Assembly (NCBI GenBank): GCA_030148775.1
Contig: JASBST010000108.1
Coordinates: 124,001-188,000 of the forward strand
DNA from: Thiogranum sp.
Lineage (GTDB): Bacteria; Pseudomonadota; Gammaproteobacteria; DSM-19610
Direction of reading: 5' to 3'
DNA: 64,000 nt
Part shown: positions 28,779-38,147 of the stretch, in pieces
How the letters are laid out: the number at the start of each line of letters is the position of its first letter
Numbering within the stretch: position 1 is the stretch's first letter
Notes under the pieces: generated by a model
Databases searched by the model: none
The model's input: only the letters and a program-made list of their open reading frames with translations
What the model was told of the DNA's origin: nothing
Translations under genes and position numbers: made by a program

Positions 28779-29478
28779 TTGGCTAAATTATATACACAAA
28801 CAGCTGTTTCCGCATCGCTGTTGTTTGTGCCTGGCGCCTGGCGCCGACGGGCTTGCCCTTTGCGCCGCCTGCCGCGACGAACTGCCGTGGCTGCCCCGAG
28901 CCTGCGAACGCTGCGCTCGGCCGCTGGCGCCGACGTCGCGGCAGACCCTGTGCGCCGGATGCCGGCGGCACCCACCCGTGTTGGATCATTGTCGCGCCCT
29001 GTTCGCCTATCAACCCCCGGTGGACCGCTGGATCCAGGCGCTGAAATTCGACCGCGACCTGTCGCTGGCCGGTCTGCTCGGCCAGCTACTGGCGAGCGGG
29101 CTGGGCCCCGCCAGCGAGCGCTCGCCGCAGGTGCTGCCGGTGCCGTTGCATCCGCGGCGCTTGCGCCAACGCGGTTTCAATCAGGCGGGCGAGATCTGCC
29201 GGCCGCTATATCGGCGGGGTTGGCCACGCAGCCGCTGCCGCTGCCGGCGCATCCGCCATACGGAGGCGCAATCCGGCCTGAGCGCAACTCGGCGCGGCAG
29301 CAATCTGCGCGGTGCGTTTTCGTTGTACGGCGACGCCGTGAAGGATCGGCATCTGCTGCTGATCGATGACGTGATGACCACCGGTGCGACCCTGAACGAG
29401 CTGGCGCGCACCCTGAAAGCCGCCGGCGCCGCCCGCGTCGAGGCCTGCGTAATCGCGCGCACGCTGCGTGCGGATTGA
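28768..29478 (+). CDS. comF: ComF family phosphoribosyltransferase-like protein
   Basis: 236 residues from GTG 28768 (AAGG about seven bases ahead; an upstream ATG at 28726 is less likely). The N-terminus has a zinc-finger-like set of Cys pairs (CCLC, CAAC, CERC, CAGC), then a type I PRTase fold with VPLHPRRLRQRGFNQA and the PRPP loop LLLIDDVMTTGATL. ComF/GntX proteins assist DNA uptake or use of DNA as nutrient. It is divergent from the bio operon, a common gammaproteobacterial arrangement, and its start overlaps the BirA operator. Confidence 0.92.
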   Translation: MVYNWLNYIHKQLFPHRCCLCLAPGADGLALCAACRDELPWLPRACERCARPLAPTSRQTLCAGCRRHPPVLDHCRALFAYQPPVDRWIQALKFDRDLSLAGLLGQLLASGLGPASERSPQVLPVPLHPRRLRQRGFNQAGEICRPLYRRGWPRSRCRCRRIRHTEAQSGLSATRRGSNLRGAFSLYGDAVKDRHLLLIDDVMTTGATLNELARTLKAAGAARVEACVIARTLRAD

Positions 29479-29497
29479 GCGACAGCCTGGCGGAACG

Positions 29498-31117
29498 TCA
29501 GGCCAGCGGTTCGAAGACCATCAAGCGGTCGAGCGAGGCACTGTTGCCCAGACCGTGCCCGGGAAACAGCGACTCGAAATTGCCCCGATCGCCGTTCAGC
29601 GCCATGTAGTTCAGCAACAAGGTATTCACCAGCAGATTGACGTTATTTGCCGCCGGCGAACTGGCGGTATCCACTGAACCGTCGGCGCGAAACCAGCCGA
29701 CCTGCTGTCGTTGCAGGGTGGTGACAATGCCGTCGTCGATGATCCGCGGCGGCGAACCCGGATTGTAGACCAGGAAAAAAGCCGCGGCGGTGGACGAATT
29801 GTCGCCGGTCCATACGCCCTTGCCGCGACCGTTGACGGAATTGTCGATCATTCCGTTGGAAGCCACCGAGCCGTCGCTGACCACGTAGATCATCAACGGC
29901 TCGCCCCGGATCGCCGCGTAAGCCAGACAGGCGCCGATACAGCGCCCCGCCCGCAGATCGCGCAGCTCGCCCGTGGCGCGCTCGCCGGTATGATAATCGA
30001 ACCCCCCCATGGCGATCGTGCCGGCACCGGCGTGGCGATCCACCACCATTTTCATCACCGAGGCGGTTTTCTGAAACTCGCCACGGTCGCTGCCACTGAA
30101 TTCCGCACTGCTGAAAATGCCCGCCGGCCCGACTATATCGACGTCGTTGGCCGGATCGACATCGACGCCGGCGAAGCGATCGGCGATATCGGCCGCGTTC
30201 AGATAACCACAACGCACCAGATCCTTCACCACCAGATCGGCGCCGTTGTTGACCACAGCATCCAGCCCGCTGTTGACGTTGAACAACTTCTGATCGCTGA
30301 TACGCGCAATGGATTCCATGACCGGCACGACATCGTCGGGACCGAGAATCGCGGTCAGGTTCCCGGTATCGACCATTCCTGTAACATCGCTGGGACGATC
30401 GACCTTGGTGGGACGTATTTCCGGATCGATCAGCATACTCGGCGCCATGGAATTTCCGCCCGAATCGGAATTGCGCGAGCCGATCAGGGTCACCACGTCG
30501 CCCATACCGCCGGCACGGGCGATACCGTACATGGGATTGTGCGGGTTGTTGGCAGTGTCATTGTCGGAACGCGCCGGGATCACCGCGCCATTCGTGTTAC
30601 CCAGCGCGCCACCGGCCTTTTCCAGAATACCCCGCAGCAAGGCGCTGTCGGAATGAAAGGCCAGACCCAGGGTGGTATCGGTATGGTCGCCGTTGCTGGT
30701 GGCCGTCGGCGTAGCCTCGGGCTGGCCCGGTATCTGGTCTCCCGGCAAGCCCAGTTTATTGTAGCCGGCAGTCGTCAGTGTATCCAATTGACTATTGCGC
30801 CCCACCAACACGTTGGATCCCGCGATGTTGGCGCCGCCGGCGAGGTCGAAACAGATGAAAGGAATCTTGCCAACCCCGCCACCACCGCCGATGCTGCAGC
30901 CAATATTGGCGGCCAGTGTGGTCAGATCACCGGAAAGGGCGGCCCGCGCGGCGCGCGGATTGGTGAACAAACTGAACACCGATGCGCCCATCAACATGCC
31001 CGCACCCGAGACGAAGCCCTGGCGCAAAAAGTCGCGTCGGGTCACCGGTCGGGCGTGATCGCGATGTTTCAACGGTGCGTTGGGATGCAGTGCCTTTTTA
31101 TAAGCTTTCATTTCCAA
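29498..31117 (-). CDS. Tat-exported DUF1501-like protein
   Basis: 539 residues. A twin-arginine signal is clear (RR at 27-28 in TRRDFLRQGF, then a hydrophobic stretch ending ARAA). The mature part has Gly-rich and Asp/Asn-rich loops (FDLAGGANIAGSN, FDYHTGERATGELRD) resembling DUF1501 proteins of the alkaline-phosphatase/sulfatase-like fold. Tat export implies folding, perhaps cofactor insertion, before export. It is the third gene of a minus-strand unit behind two cytochrome genes. DUF1501 proteins often pair with PSCyt/LamG cytochromes in Planctomycetes, which matches this neighbourhood. Substrate unknown. Confidence 0.7.
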   Translation of the reverse strand: MEMKAYKKALHPNAPLKHRDHARPVTRRDFLRQGFVSGAGMLMGASVFSLFTNPRAARAALSGDLTTLAANIGCSIGGGGGVGKIPFICFDLAGGANIAGSNVLVGRNSQLDTLTTAGYNKLGLPGDQIPGQPEATPTATSNGDHTDTTLGLAFHSDSALLRGILEKAGGALGNTNGAVIPARSDNDTANNPHNPMYGIARAGGMGDVVTLIGSRNSDSGGNSMAPSMLIDPEIRPTKVDRPSDVTGMVDTGNLTAILGPDDVVPVMESIARISDQKLFNVNSGLDAVVNNGADLVVKDLVRCGYLNAADIADRFAGVDVDPANDVDIVGPAGIFSSAEFSGSDRGEFQKTASVMKMVVDRHAGAGTIAMGGFDYHTGERATGELRDLRAGRCIGACLAYAAIRGEPLMIYVVSDGSVASNGMIDNSVNGRGKGVWTGDNSSTAAAFFLVYNPGSPPRIIDDGIVTTLQRQQVGWFRADGSVDTASSPAANNVNLLVNTLLLNYMALNGDRGNFESLFPGHGLGNSASLDRLMVFEPLA

Positions 31118-31123
31118 GGTCTC

Positions 31124-33709
31124 CTATTGCAGCAGCATGGCCGCGCTTCCCAGCACGGAACCGCACATGCCCTTGATGACCGCCCGGGTGCGCGCCGCGT
31201 CGCAGGCGCCACAGGCCGCGCCGGCGGTCATCCGATCGAAAAGACTGCCGCTGTTCACCTGCGAGCCACCGTTGTCATAACCGATCAATTCGATCTTGAT
31301 CTGTTCACGCGACGGCGTGTCACTAAGCGCCGCAGCGCTGCCTGGGAGACCGGCCAATTGATCGTATAGCGCGGTCACTATCTGGTTCTTCGCCGCCGAG
31401 TCGCCGCCGCCGAAGGCAGTCGCAACATCGGCATCGAAGGCGGTAAAACCCGAAGGCGCGAAAAACGCCGTGCGTGCGGCCGGACTCTCGACCAGCGCGT
31501 CACAGTAGGATAGCGCCAACTGGGTAATGGACATCTGCTGCGCGGCGAGAAAGCCCTGAATGGTCTCGATTGCCGGCAGCGCCTGGCGCATGGTGAGGAA
31601 CGCGGCCTGAACGTCACCGGGGTCGACACCGGTGGCGGCTGCCATGGCGGCGTTGATTTCGTCGAAAGTCCGCAGACCGACCTGCGAGACCGCGCCGGGA
31701 TCGGGCAATGGCAGCGGCGTCGTGGATGAGTTGTCCACCGTCACATTGGAAGCCGAACCCAGCTGTTCGAAACTGAGATAAAACTCATCGGCATTGGCCG
31801 CATTGGGCCCGTTCTCCAGCGCGATGACGGTGCCGACATCGGACAAGCGCTGCCCCTGTTCGGGATCGTAGGCGCCGGCGGAAACGCTGGTGTTGAGAGT
31901 GGCGTAGGCCTGCCCGACGTCCGCCAGGCGGCTGTTGATACCGATACGCAGCCCTTTGATGGCGATATCGGGTGGCGTGAACGCGGTATCTAGATTGATG
32001 AAAGTGGGTTTGCTGAACAGGTAGCTGTAACTGTCGAACTGCTCCACCTGAAACATGATATAGCTGTTCGCCGGCACCCCGCCGACGCCGCCGACGCCGA
32101 ACAGTAAAAAGAACTTCTCGCCCACTCCGGCGGCGAAATTCTGCTGAATCTGTGCCAACGTCAGTGCCCGATTGTGAATCGCCACCAGACGGATAACACC
32201 CTGCCAGAGGCGGTCGTTGGACACCTCATTACCCAACACCAGGGCGAAACTGTCGTCCCAGTCGTTGAGGTTGCCGGGGGTGATATTGTCGGCGTCCCCG
32301 GTGTAGACACCGTTGACGTAGATGCGCCGGCCATTGACCGGATCGTAGGTCAGCACTACATGTTGCAGTGTCGCCTGCAGGCGCTCGTCGGCATCGGCCG
32401 TGGACAAAGCCGGCTCTCCATTGGCGTCGGCGGTACTGGAACGCTGCAGAAAATCGTAGTTGTACTGGGTCTGGCCCAGGGTGAAGTTGCGCGCGTTAGT
32501 ACCGGCGGAATAACTGACGATCCGCGCCGGACCCTCCTGCACCACATTGGCAGGCACCACCCAGGCCTCGATGCTGTATTCGCCGGTGGCTTTGATCAGG
32601 TCGTGCAGCTTCTTGCTATTGCCGGTCGAGCCCTGCGCCTTGCCGTCATTGATGCGGATACCGTAGCCGCCCACCCAGTCGACATCGCCGCTGAGGGTAA
32701 GATTGAGCTCGGGCGCCACGCCGCTCAAATCGAGAACGGTATTACCGCTGCCGGTACGGAACTCGTATAAGGCGATGACATCCTGCTCGTAGCGGTTTCC
32801 GCCAGCCGCGGCGACACCGTCTTGCAGGGTCAGGGCGTTACTGAACACGGTGGGCGCCTGCACCTGGTTGGCGCTGACACCACCTGCGAGCGAAGCGATG
32901 GCGCTCTGCATCTCACTGGCGTCGCTGGCGCAATCACTCCAGCAGTTGTGGAACTCGTCGCGCAGACGCACCACCAGGCGCGACAACGCCGGATCGTTGA
33001 GATTGATTTTCGCCTGCGCGGCGACATAGGCGTCGGCGAGCACGCTGCTGGCGAAAAACGGTGCCTGTGGCGTGGCCGAGGTATCGACGTGACAGCCGGC
33101 ACAGTTTGCGGTCAGCAACGGCCACACGGTGGTGGCGAAAGTGGTATCGGCCACATCGACGGGAAAGGTTTTGGTCGAGCCGGGGGTCTTCGCCGGCGGT
33201 GCAACCAGTTGGATCTGACGTCCGCCCGAGGAACTTCCCGCCGCCCAGTTTTCGATATACGCGGTGATCGCAGTCGCACAGGCGGCGGCGTTCGGCAGCC
33301 AACAGTTGTGACCGCCGGCCACCTTGGTCACCAAACGGGAATTGGCCGGGCTATCGAGATCGACCAGCGGATTGGCCTGGGCGTAAGCCAGATTGATATC
33401 GTCCTGGCGCACAAACTGGGGCGACTGCTTGCCCTCCACATGACAGGCGCCGCAACGGGTATCGACACGCAGGTTTTCCCACAACTCGGTCTGAAAGGCA
33501 CGAATGTCATCGGTTTGGGCGTTCGGGCCGCTGTAGCTCGACGAGTTGACATTGCCGCCATTGCTGGTCGGCGGATTGGTTTCGGTGGACGCGCCACCTC
33601 CGCAGGCCTCCAGCAGCAGCGCCAGGCCCAGTAGCGTCAGCGTACGCAGCACTGCCCGCGTGGCGAGTGACGGGTCGGCGAAAAAAAAGCGTGCATAGGT
33701 CGTTGTCAT
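31124..33709 (-). CDS. LamG-domain c-type cytochrome lipoprotein
   Basis: 861 residues. A lipobox LLEAC puts the lipid anchor at Cys36. Two similar haem modules follow: CGACH (86-90) with a distal HNCW (134-137), and CAGCH (203-207) with HNCW (254-257). Each contains a SRLV segment before HNCW, so the His there is a likely distal haem ligand and the module is duplicated. Residues about 310-500 look like a LamG/concanavalin-like sandwich (EYSIEAWVVP, RRIYVNGVYTG). The C-terminal third is unrecognised and ends with CGACDAAR. It is probably displayed at the outer membrane, linking electron transfer to carbohydrate or cell-surface binding. Adjacent to the Tat protein gene (6 bases). Confidence 0.78.
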   Translation of the reverse strand: MTTTYARFFFADPSLATRAVLRTLTLLGLALLLEACGGGASTETNPPTSNGGNVNSSSYSGPNAQTDDIRAFQTELWENLRVDTRCGACHVEGKQSPQFVRQDDINLAYAQANPLVDLDSPANSRLVTKVAGGHNCWLPNAAACATAITAYIENWAAGSSSGGRQIQLVAPPAKTPGSTKTFPVDVADTTFATTVWPLLTANCAGCHVDTSATPQAPFFASSVLADAYVAAQAKINLNDPALSRLVVRLRDEFHNCWSDCASDASEMQSAIASLAGGVSANQVQAPTVFSNALTLQDGVAAAGGNRYEQDVIALYEFRTGSGNTVLDLSGVAPELNLTLSGDVDWVGGYGIRINDGKAQGSTGNSKKLHDLIKATGEYSIEAWVVPANVVQEGPARIVSYSAGTNARNFTLGQTQYNYDFLQRSSTADANGEPALSTADADERLQATLQHVVLTYDPVNGRRIYVNGVYTGDADNITPGNLNDWDDSFALVLGNEVSNDRLWQGVIRLVAIHNRALTLAQIQQNFAAGVGEKFFLLFGVGGVGGVPANSYIMFQVEQFDSYSYLFSKPTFINLDTAFTPPDIAIKGLRIGINSRLADVGQAYATLNTSVSAGAYDPEQGQRLSDVGTVIALENGPNAANADEFYLSFEQLGSASNVTVDNSSTTPLPLPDPGAVSQVGLRTFDEINAAMAAATGVDPGDVQAAFLTMRQALPAIETIQGFLAAQQMSITQLALSYCDALVESPAARTAFFAPSGFTAFDADVATAFGGGDSAAKNQIVTALYDQLAGLPGSAAALSDTPSREQIKIELIGYDNGGSQVNSGSLFDRMTAGAACGACDAARTRAVIKGMCGSVLGSAAMLLQ

Positions 33710-33733
33710 CTGCCTGTCTCCCGCGTTCCCGGC

Positions 33734-34966
33734 TCAGTTGCCTTTACAGGCGTTGGCTGCATTGGCGAACAGATCTTTCATGTTGTAACTGGTATCGAAA
33801 CCGCTGGCGGACAACAAGGTGGTCAGCGCATTTTCGGAAGGATCGGCAAGGCAAACCGTCCGGTAGACCTTGATACCCTGGCAACGCGCAAAGGCCGCGC
33901 TCCCGGCCAGTTCCTGGCCCAGGGTTTTGGCGCCGAAACGTTGGCCGGCGGGGATTTCGGCGCCCCAGCCGAGGTTGGCGTTTCTGCCTTTGCGCCAGTA
34001 ATTGTCCCAATGGTCATCCGGCGTCACGTAGCCGTCGCGAAAGTTGTCGGCGTTGATTAGATATTTCGGCTGTACCACACCCGGCGTATATTCGAGGCGA
34101 CCGCTACTTTCGTTGTACTGGTAATAAGCGTAGGCCTGCGCCATCGGATCCATGCCGGCATGGCAACCCACGCAACTGTTGAGGAAGATGCGACTGTCGC
34201 CGCCCGGGCTGCGGCTGACGTCCTGACGGATGCGGTCGGGCGGCACGGCATTGTCTTTCAGCGGCTCCAGATCGGTACACAGGTGGTTCATCATCGTGAA
34301 GCGGAACATCGCCCGGTTGGTCCCGGCGACAAAGAAAGCCTCCGCGGCTGCGCGGCTGGTGATGACGCCCGCCGTGGCCTGGGCGGGAACGCCGGTCAGA
34401 TTCGACTGCAGATTGCTTTGCAGGACACCGGGGTCGCTAAGGTCATAGTGCAGGTCTTCCAGATCCTGATAGTGGGCATTGTCGGCGGGCGAGTAGGCCG
34501 CCACGCCGGGCAAGCCGGCTGTGCCGGTGTACAAAAGGTCGGCGGAAAGCACCTGATTGAACGGCACATCGTCGCGAATCATGCCGATCACCGTGGCGCT
34601 GTAGTCGTTCAGCGGTACGAAAGCGGACTGATCCTCATTGGTCCAGGGAGAGGCGAAATTCTTCAACGTCACGGTGTAGAAATTGAATGCCAGCGGGTTC
34701 TGCGCCGGATCCATGGCCAACTGCGCGGCGGCAACGCCACTGCCGCCGTTGTTGAGAATCGCCTGTTCCATCGCATCGAGAACCGTCTGGGTGGGCGGCA
34801 CACCGGCCAGCCGATCATGGATACGCTTGGCCTGTCGCCGTTCGGCATCACCCGCCAGTGCGCCGGCGCTCAACAACACGGCCGCCAGGCCGAGCACACA
34901 CAGCAACGTTCCCCTGCCGCTCCCTCCTCCAGGCGTTTCTCCAGAGCTGTTGTGTGTCATCATCAT
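33734..34966 (-). CDS. Exported PSCyt3/DUF1588-like monohaem cytochrome
   Basis: 410 residues with a signal peptide (about 20-39, ending AGALA). A single haem c site CVGCH (265-269) is followed by AGMDPMAQAYAYYQY, close to the CxxCHxxMDPxGxAxE pattern of PSCyt3/DUF1588 domains. Two further Cys near the end (RCQGIKVYRTVC) and one at the C-terminus may form disulfides. First gene of the minus-strand three-gene unit, divergent from the HzsA-like gene. The domain call is by motif; overall function is unknown. Confidence 0.68.
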   Translation of the reverse strand: MMMTHNSSGETPGGGSGRGTLLCVLGLAAVLLSAGALAGDAERRQAKRIHDRLAGVPPTQTVLDAMEQAILNNGGSGVAAAQLAMDPAQNPLAFNFYTVTLKNFASPWTNEDQSAFVPLNDYSATVIGMIRDDVPFNQVLSADLLYTGTAGLPGVAAYSPADNAHYQDLEDLHYDLSDPGVLQSNLQSNLTGVPAQATAGVITSRAAAEAFFVAGTNRAMFRFTMMNHLCTDLEPLKDNAVPPDRIRQDVSRSPGGDSRIFLNSCVGCHAGMDPMAQAYAYYQYNESSGRLEYTPGVVQPKYLINADNFRDGYVTPDDHWDNYWRKGRNANLGWGAEIPAGQRFGAKTLGQELAGSAAFARCQGIKVYRTVCLADPSENALTTLLSASGFDTSYNMKDLFANAANACKGN

Positions 34967-35396
34967 TGGGCGCCTCTATCGTCTGGATTCGTGCGAGTGT
35001 CCCGGCCAATTGCAATAACTGGTCCAGCACCTCCCTTTGGTTCTTGCAGCGACCTTAAAACCGCCCGCGGGACGATTCCGTGACGCGATCCCCAAATATC
35101 GGCATGCCTGTAGGTATATGAACGACTGCGGATAAACCGGAGCGCACAGAAACAAAATCTGTGACCGCGTAGACAGATAAGCGGCAAGCGCCCGCCTATA
35201 GTCTTTGTCGCCAGATTGCCGGTTTACTGTCGGATGGATCCGATCAGTGTCTGCGACTGGCGACAAACCCCAAGCCAAGCGCCTCATCTATAAGGTGTTG
35301 TCAGCCTCCGGGGCGACAAATGTCTGGCAGGCCCGATCTTTGCTTACACCTTTTGGGCCTGAGGAGCGACTTTATGCATTGGCGGCACCAACCATC
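34967..35396. other. Divergent intergenic region of the cytochrome cluster
   Basis: 430 bases without a gene separate the two divergent cytochrome operons. Besides the repeat-rich element at 35204-35321 listed separately, there is a perfect small hairpin CACAGA-N7-TCTGTG near 35145-35163 and a possible -10 TATAGT at 35197-35202. No FNR or CRP consensus is evident. Confidence 0.5.
35204..35321 (+). promoter_or_regulatory. Candidate structured leader with alternative pairings
   Basis: An 11-bp perfect inverted repeat, TTTGTCGCCAG (35204-35214) and CTGGCGACAAA (35257-35267), encloses a small hairpin CGGAT-GG-ATCCG. A second related pair follows: GTTGTCAGCC (about 35297-35306) and GGGCGACAAA (35311-35320). 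Because GGCGACAAA occurs twice, the first arm could pair with either copy, as in attenuators or riboswitches. It lies upstream of the HzsA-like gene. It could instead be a DNA operator. No known riboswitch consensus was matched. Confidence 0.45.
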
Positions 35397-38099
35397 ATGA
35401 TCAGCAGTCATTTTTTCTTCGCCGAACGATCGGGAAGCGGTTTCGTGTCAGGCGTGGTCATGGGTCTGTGCGGCCTCATGTTGAGCGCCTGTGGTGGTGG
35501 CGGCAGCGGCGGCAGTGGCGGGCTCGACCCGTTGGTCGAGGATTTCGGCATCGCCTATGTGCGCCAGCCGGTGCCCGAGACCGACGATGAGGATCTGCGC
35601 AATCCGATGGCCTTTCACCCGGGTGGCGATCTGATATTCCGCGACCTCGCCTCGCCCGGCGCCGCCGAGCGCAATATCACCGCGGCGGTAACCGGCGGCA
35701 TGGGCGATGTACGCGACGTCGAAGTCTCCTACGATGGCAGCAAGCTATTGTTCTCGTTGCGCCTTCCCGATATCGAAGGCGCCGCACCGGAAGATCAGCC
35801 TACCTGGAATCTGTGGGAGTACGACATCGCCAACGACCTGCTGCGCCGTCTCATCGACTCCGACATCATCGCCGAAGACGGCCAGGACATTGCACCGCAC
35901 TACCTGCCCGACGGCCGGATCATCTTCTCCTCGACCCGGCAACGTACGGCGAAGGCGCTGCTGACCGACGAGGGGAAACCGCAATTCTCGGCGCTGGATG
36001 AAAATGAGAACGTGCCCGCATTCGTCTTGCACGTGCTAGATGCCCGCAACCCGCCGGTCCAGGCGGGCGACATCCAGCAACTGTCATTCAATCAGAGCCA
36101 CGATCTGGACCCAATCGTGCTGTCGGACGGCAGCATTCTGTTTTCGCGCTGGGACAACATGGGCAGTCGCGACGGCATCCATCTCTATAGCATGTACCCC
36201 GACGGCACCCGGCTGCGATTGGTCTACGGCGCCAACAGTCACGCCACCGGCACCAACGGCGCCAACGTCGATTTCACCGATGTAAGAGAGGCGCCGGACG
36301 GCAGCATACTCGCTTTGCTGAAGCAGTCGATGGGCAGTTTCCAGGGCGGCGACATCATCTCTATCGACAGCGCCAACTATCTGGACGACACGCAACCGAC
36401 CGCCGTCAACGCCGGCATTCTCATGGGGCCGGCCCAGGTATCGACCTCTTTCGGCCAAACCCACACCGACGGGACACCGTCGCCGGGCGGCCGCTTCAAC
36501 AGCTTTTATCCGCTGGCCGACGGTACCGGCCGCATCCTCATCAGCTGGAGCCAGTGCCGCCTGCTGGTGAACGCGCGCATTGTGCCCTGTAGTGACAGCC
36601 TGCTCGCCGATCCGAATGTCGTCGAGGCCCCGCCGCTGTACAGCGTCTATCTGTATGACCCCGCGGCGCAAACACAGCAACCGATCTTCACTCCCCAGGA
36701 AGGCATGCTCTACCGGGACGTGGTGGCCGCACAGCCGAAGGCACTGCCGCCGATTTATTTCGATCAGCAGGGACCGGCCACGACGGATTACAACTTCGAC
36801 CCGTCACTGGTAAGCCAACAGGTTGGCATACTGAATATTCGTAGCGTCTATGATTTTGACGGCGCATTTAACTCTCTAGGCAGCGGAAAAGCGGACGTTT
36901 CCGCATTGGCCGACCCACAAACCACCACGGCAGACGAACGCCCGGCCCGTTTTCTGCGCATCGTCAAAGCGGTAAGTATCCCCGACGATGATCTGGTAAA
37001 TGTCAGGGGTGTCAACTTCGGCCGCAGTCGGCAGCAACTGATGCGTGAAATTATTGGCTATGTGCCGATCGAACCCGACGGCTCGGTGCGCGTCAAAATA
37101 CCGGCCAACATCCCTTTCGCCATCAGCGTGCTTAACAAAGAAGGCAAGCGCATTACCGGTCGTCACCAAAACTGGCTGCAGCTGCGGCCCGGTGAAGTAA
37201 TGAATTGCGCCGGCTGCCACAACGCCAATACCGGAACTTCCCACGGTCGTGCCGATGCATTCACGCCCCTTTATGCCGGTGCTCCCTTCGACGGCTACGT
37301 TTTCCCCAATACGGAAACCTTCTTTGCCAATACAGGCGAAACCATGGCGGAAGCGCGCAGTCGTATCGATCCAAGCGCGCTCGACCCGAGCGTGGATATC
37401 CATTATGTGGATCTTTGGACCGACGAGACGGCGGCCGGACGAGCCAAAGACACCGCTTTCGACTACAACTACGCCGATCTGGATCCAACCCTGAATGCGC
37501 CGGCGAGCAGCGATTGTCAAGCCACATGGACGTCGTTTTGCCGCATCGTCATCAATTATGAATCCAACATCCATCCGTTATGGAATCTGCCGCGGGGTGC
37601 GGGTGGGGCCGATACCTGTACCAACTGTCATACGGATACCGACGCCATGAGCAATGCCCAGGTGCCCGCAGGTCAACTCGATCTCGGCGACGGCATTTCC
37701 GATCAGAATACCAATCACTTCAAGTCGTACCGGGAACTGCTGTTTAGCGACAACGAACAGATTGTCGACCCGGACACCGGCTTGCTGACCGACCGATTGG
37801 TGCAGGATACCGATCGCGCGGGCAATCCATTATTCCAAACCGACGGGGATGGCAATTTGATTCTGGACGGTAGCGGGAGCCCCATTCCTGTCATGGTTCC
37901 TGTGAGGGTGTTTCCGAGCATGGGGGTGGCGGGGGCGATTTCCAGCCGCCGCTTCTTCAACATGTTCAGCAACCCTGCCGATTCGCGCAATGCGGTTACC
38001 AATCATGTAGGATTTCTGTCGCCCGAGGAAATCAAACTGCTGTCGGAATGGCTGGACATCGGCGCGCAGTACTACAACAATCCCTTAGACATCCCCTGA
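35397..38099 (+). CDS. HzsA-like dihaem cytochrome lipoprotein
   Basis: 900 residues. A lipobox LMLSAC precedes a Gly/Ser linker, so the protein is lipid-anchored. The first half has beta-propeller-like repeats (PDGRIIFSSTR, SDGSILFSRWD). The middle resembles the hydrazine synthase alpha middle domain: VPIEPDGSVRVKIPANIPF, then WLQLRPGEVMNCAGCHN with CAGCH at 604-608. A second haem site CTNCH is at 741-745. HzsA-related proteins are widespread in bacteria that do not make hydrazine, so this is not evidence for anammox. Start is uncertain: ATG 35397 gives a signal with one Arg; GTG 35445 has a better ribosome site (GGAAG). Confidence 0.75.
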   Translation: MISSHFFFAERSGSGFVSGVVMGLCGLMLSACGGGGSGGSGGLDPLVEDFGIAYVRQPVPETDDEDLRNPMAFHPGGDLIFRDLASPGAAERNITAAVTGGMGDVRDVEVSYDGSKLLFSLRLPDIEGAAPEDQPTWNLWEYDIANDLLRRLIDSDIIAEDGQDIAPHYLPDGRIIFSSTRQRTAKALLTDEGKPQFSALDENENVPAFVLHVLDARNPPVQAGDIQQLSFNQSHDLDPIVLSDGSILFSRWDNMGSRDGIHLYSMYPDGTRLRLVYGANSHATGTNGANVDFTDVREAPDGSILALLKQSMGSFQGGDIISIDSANYLDDTQPTAVNAGILMGPAQVSTSFGQTHTDGTPSPGGRFNSFYPLADGTGRILISWSQCRLLVNARIVPCSDSLLADPNVVEAPPLYSVYLYDPAAQTQQPIFTPQEGMLYRDVVAAQPKALPPIYFDQQGPATTDYNFDPSLVSQQVGILNIRSVYDFDGAFNSLGSGKADVSALADPQTTTADERPARFLRIVKAVSIPDDDLVNVRGVNFGRSRQQLMREIIGYVPIEPDGSVRVKIPANIPFAISVLNKEGKRITGRHQNWLQLRPGEVMNCAGCHNANTGTSHGRADAFTPLYAGAPFDGYVFPNTETFFANTGETMAEARSRIDPSALDPSVDIHYVDLWTDETAAGRAKDTAFDYNYADLDPTLNAPASSDCQATWTSFCRIVINYESNIHPLWNLPRGAGGADTCTNCHTDTDAMSNAQVPAGQLDLGDGISDQNTNHFKSYRELLFSDNEQIVDPDTGLLTDRLVQDTDRAGNPLFQTDGDGNLILDGSGSPIPVMVPVRVFPSMGVAGAISSRRFFNMFSNPADSRNAVTNHVGFLSPEEIKLLSEWLDIGAQYYNNPLDIP

Positions 38100-38147
38100 G
38101 CCAGATTACAAAATGGATTTGACCCGGAATCGAAAGGATACACTCAC

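Noticed and set aside
29711-31369. Plus-strand open frame of 552 codons opposite the Tat-exported protein gene
   Set aside because: Low-complexity antisense translation, while the opposite strand has a clear Tat signal and family sequence.
35257-35321. GEMM-type cyclic dinucleotide riboswitch
   Set aside because: It has GCCTCCGG-like and GCGACAAA segments, but the conserved GGGCAAACC, GAAA loop and GGGACGCAAAG elements are missing.
35397-38099. Hydrazine synthase implying anammox metabolism
   Set aside because: Only the middle-domain resemblance is present; beta and gamma subunits and hydrazine dehydrogenase are absent, and HzsA-like proteins are common in other bacteria.
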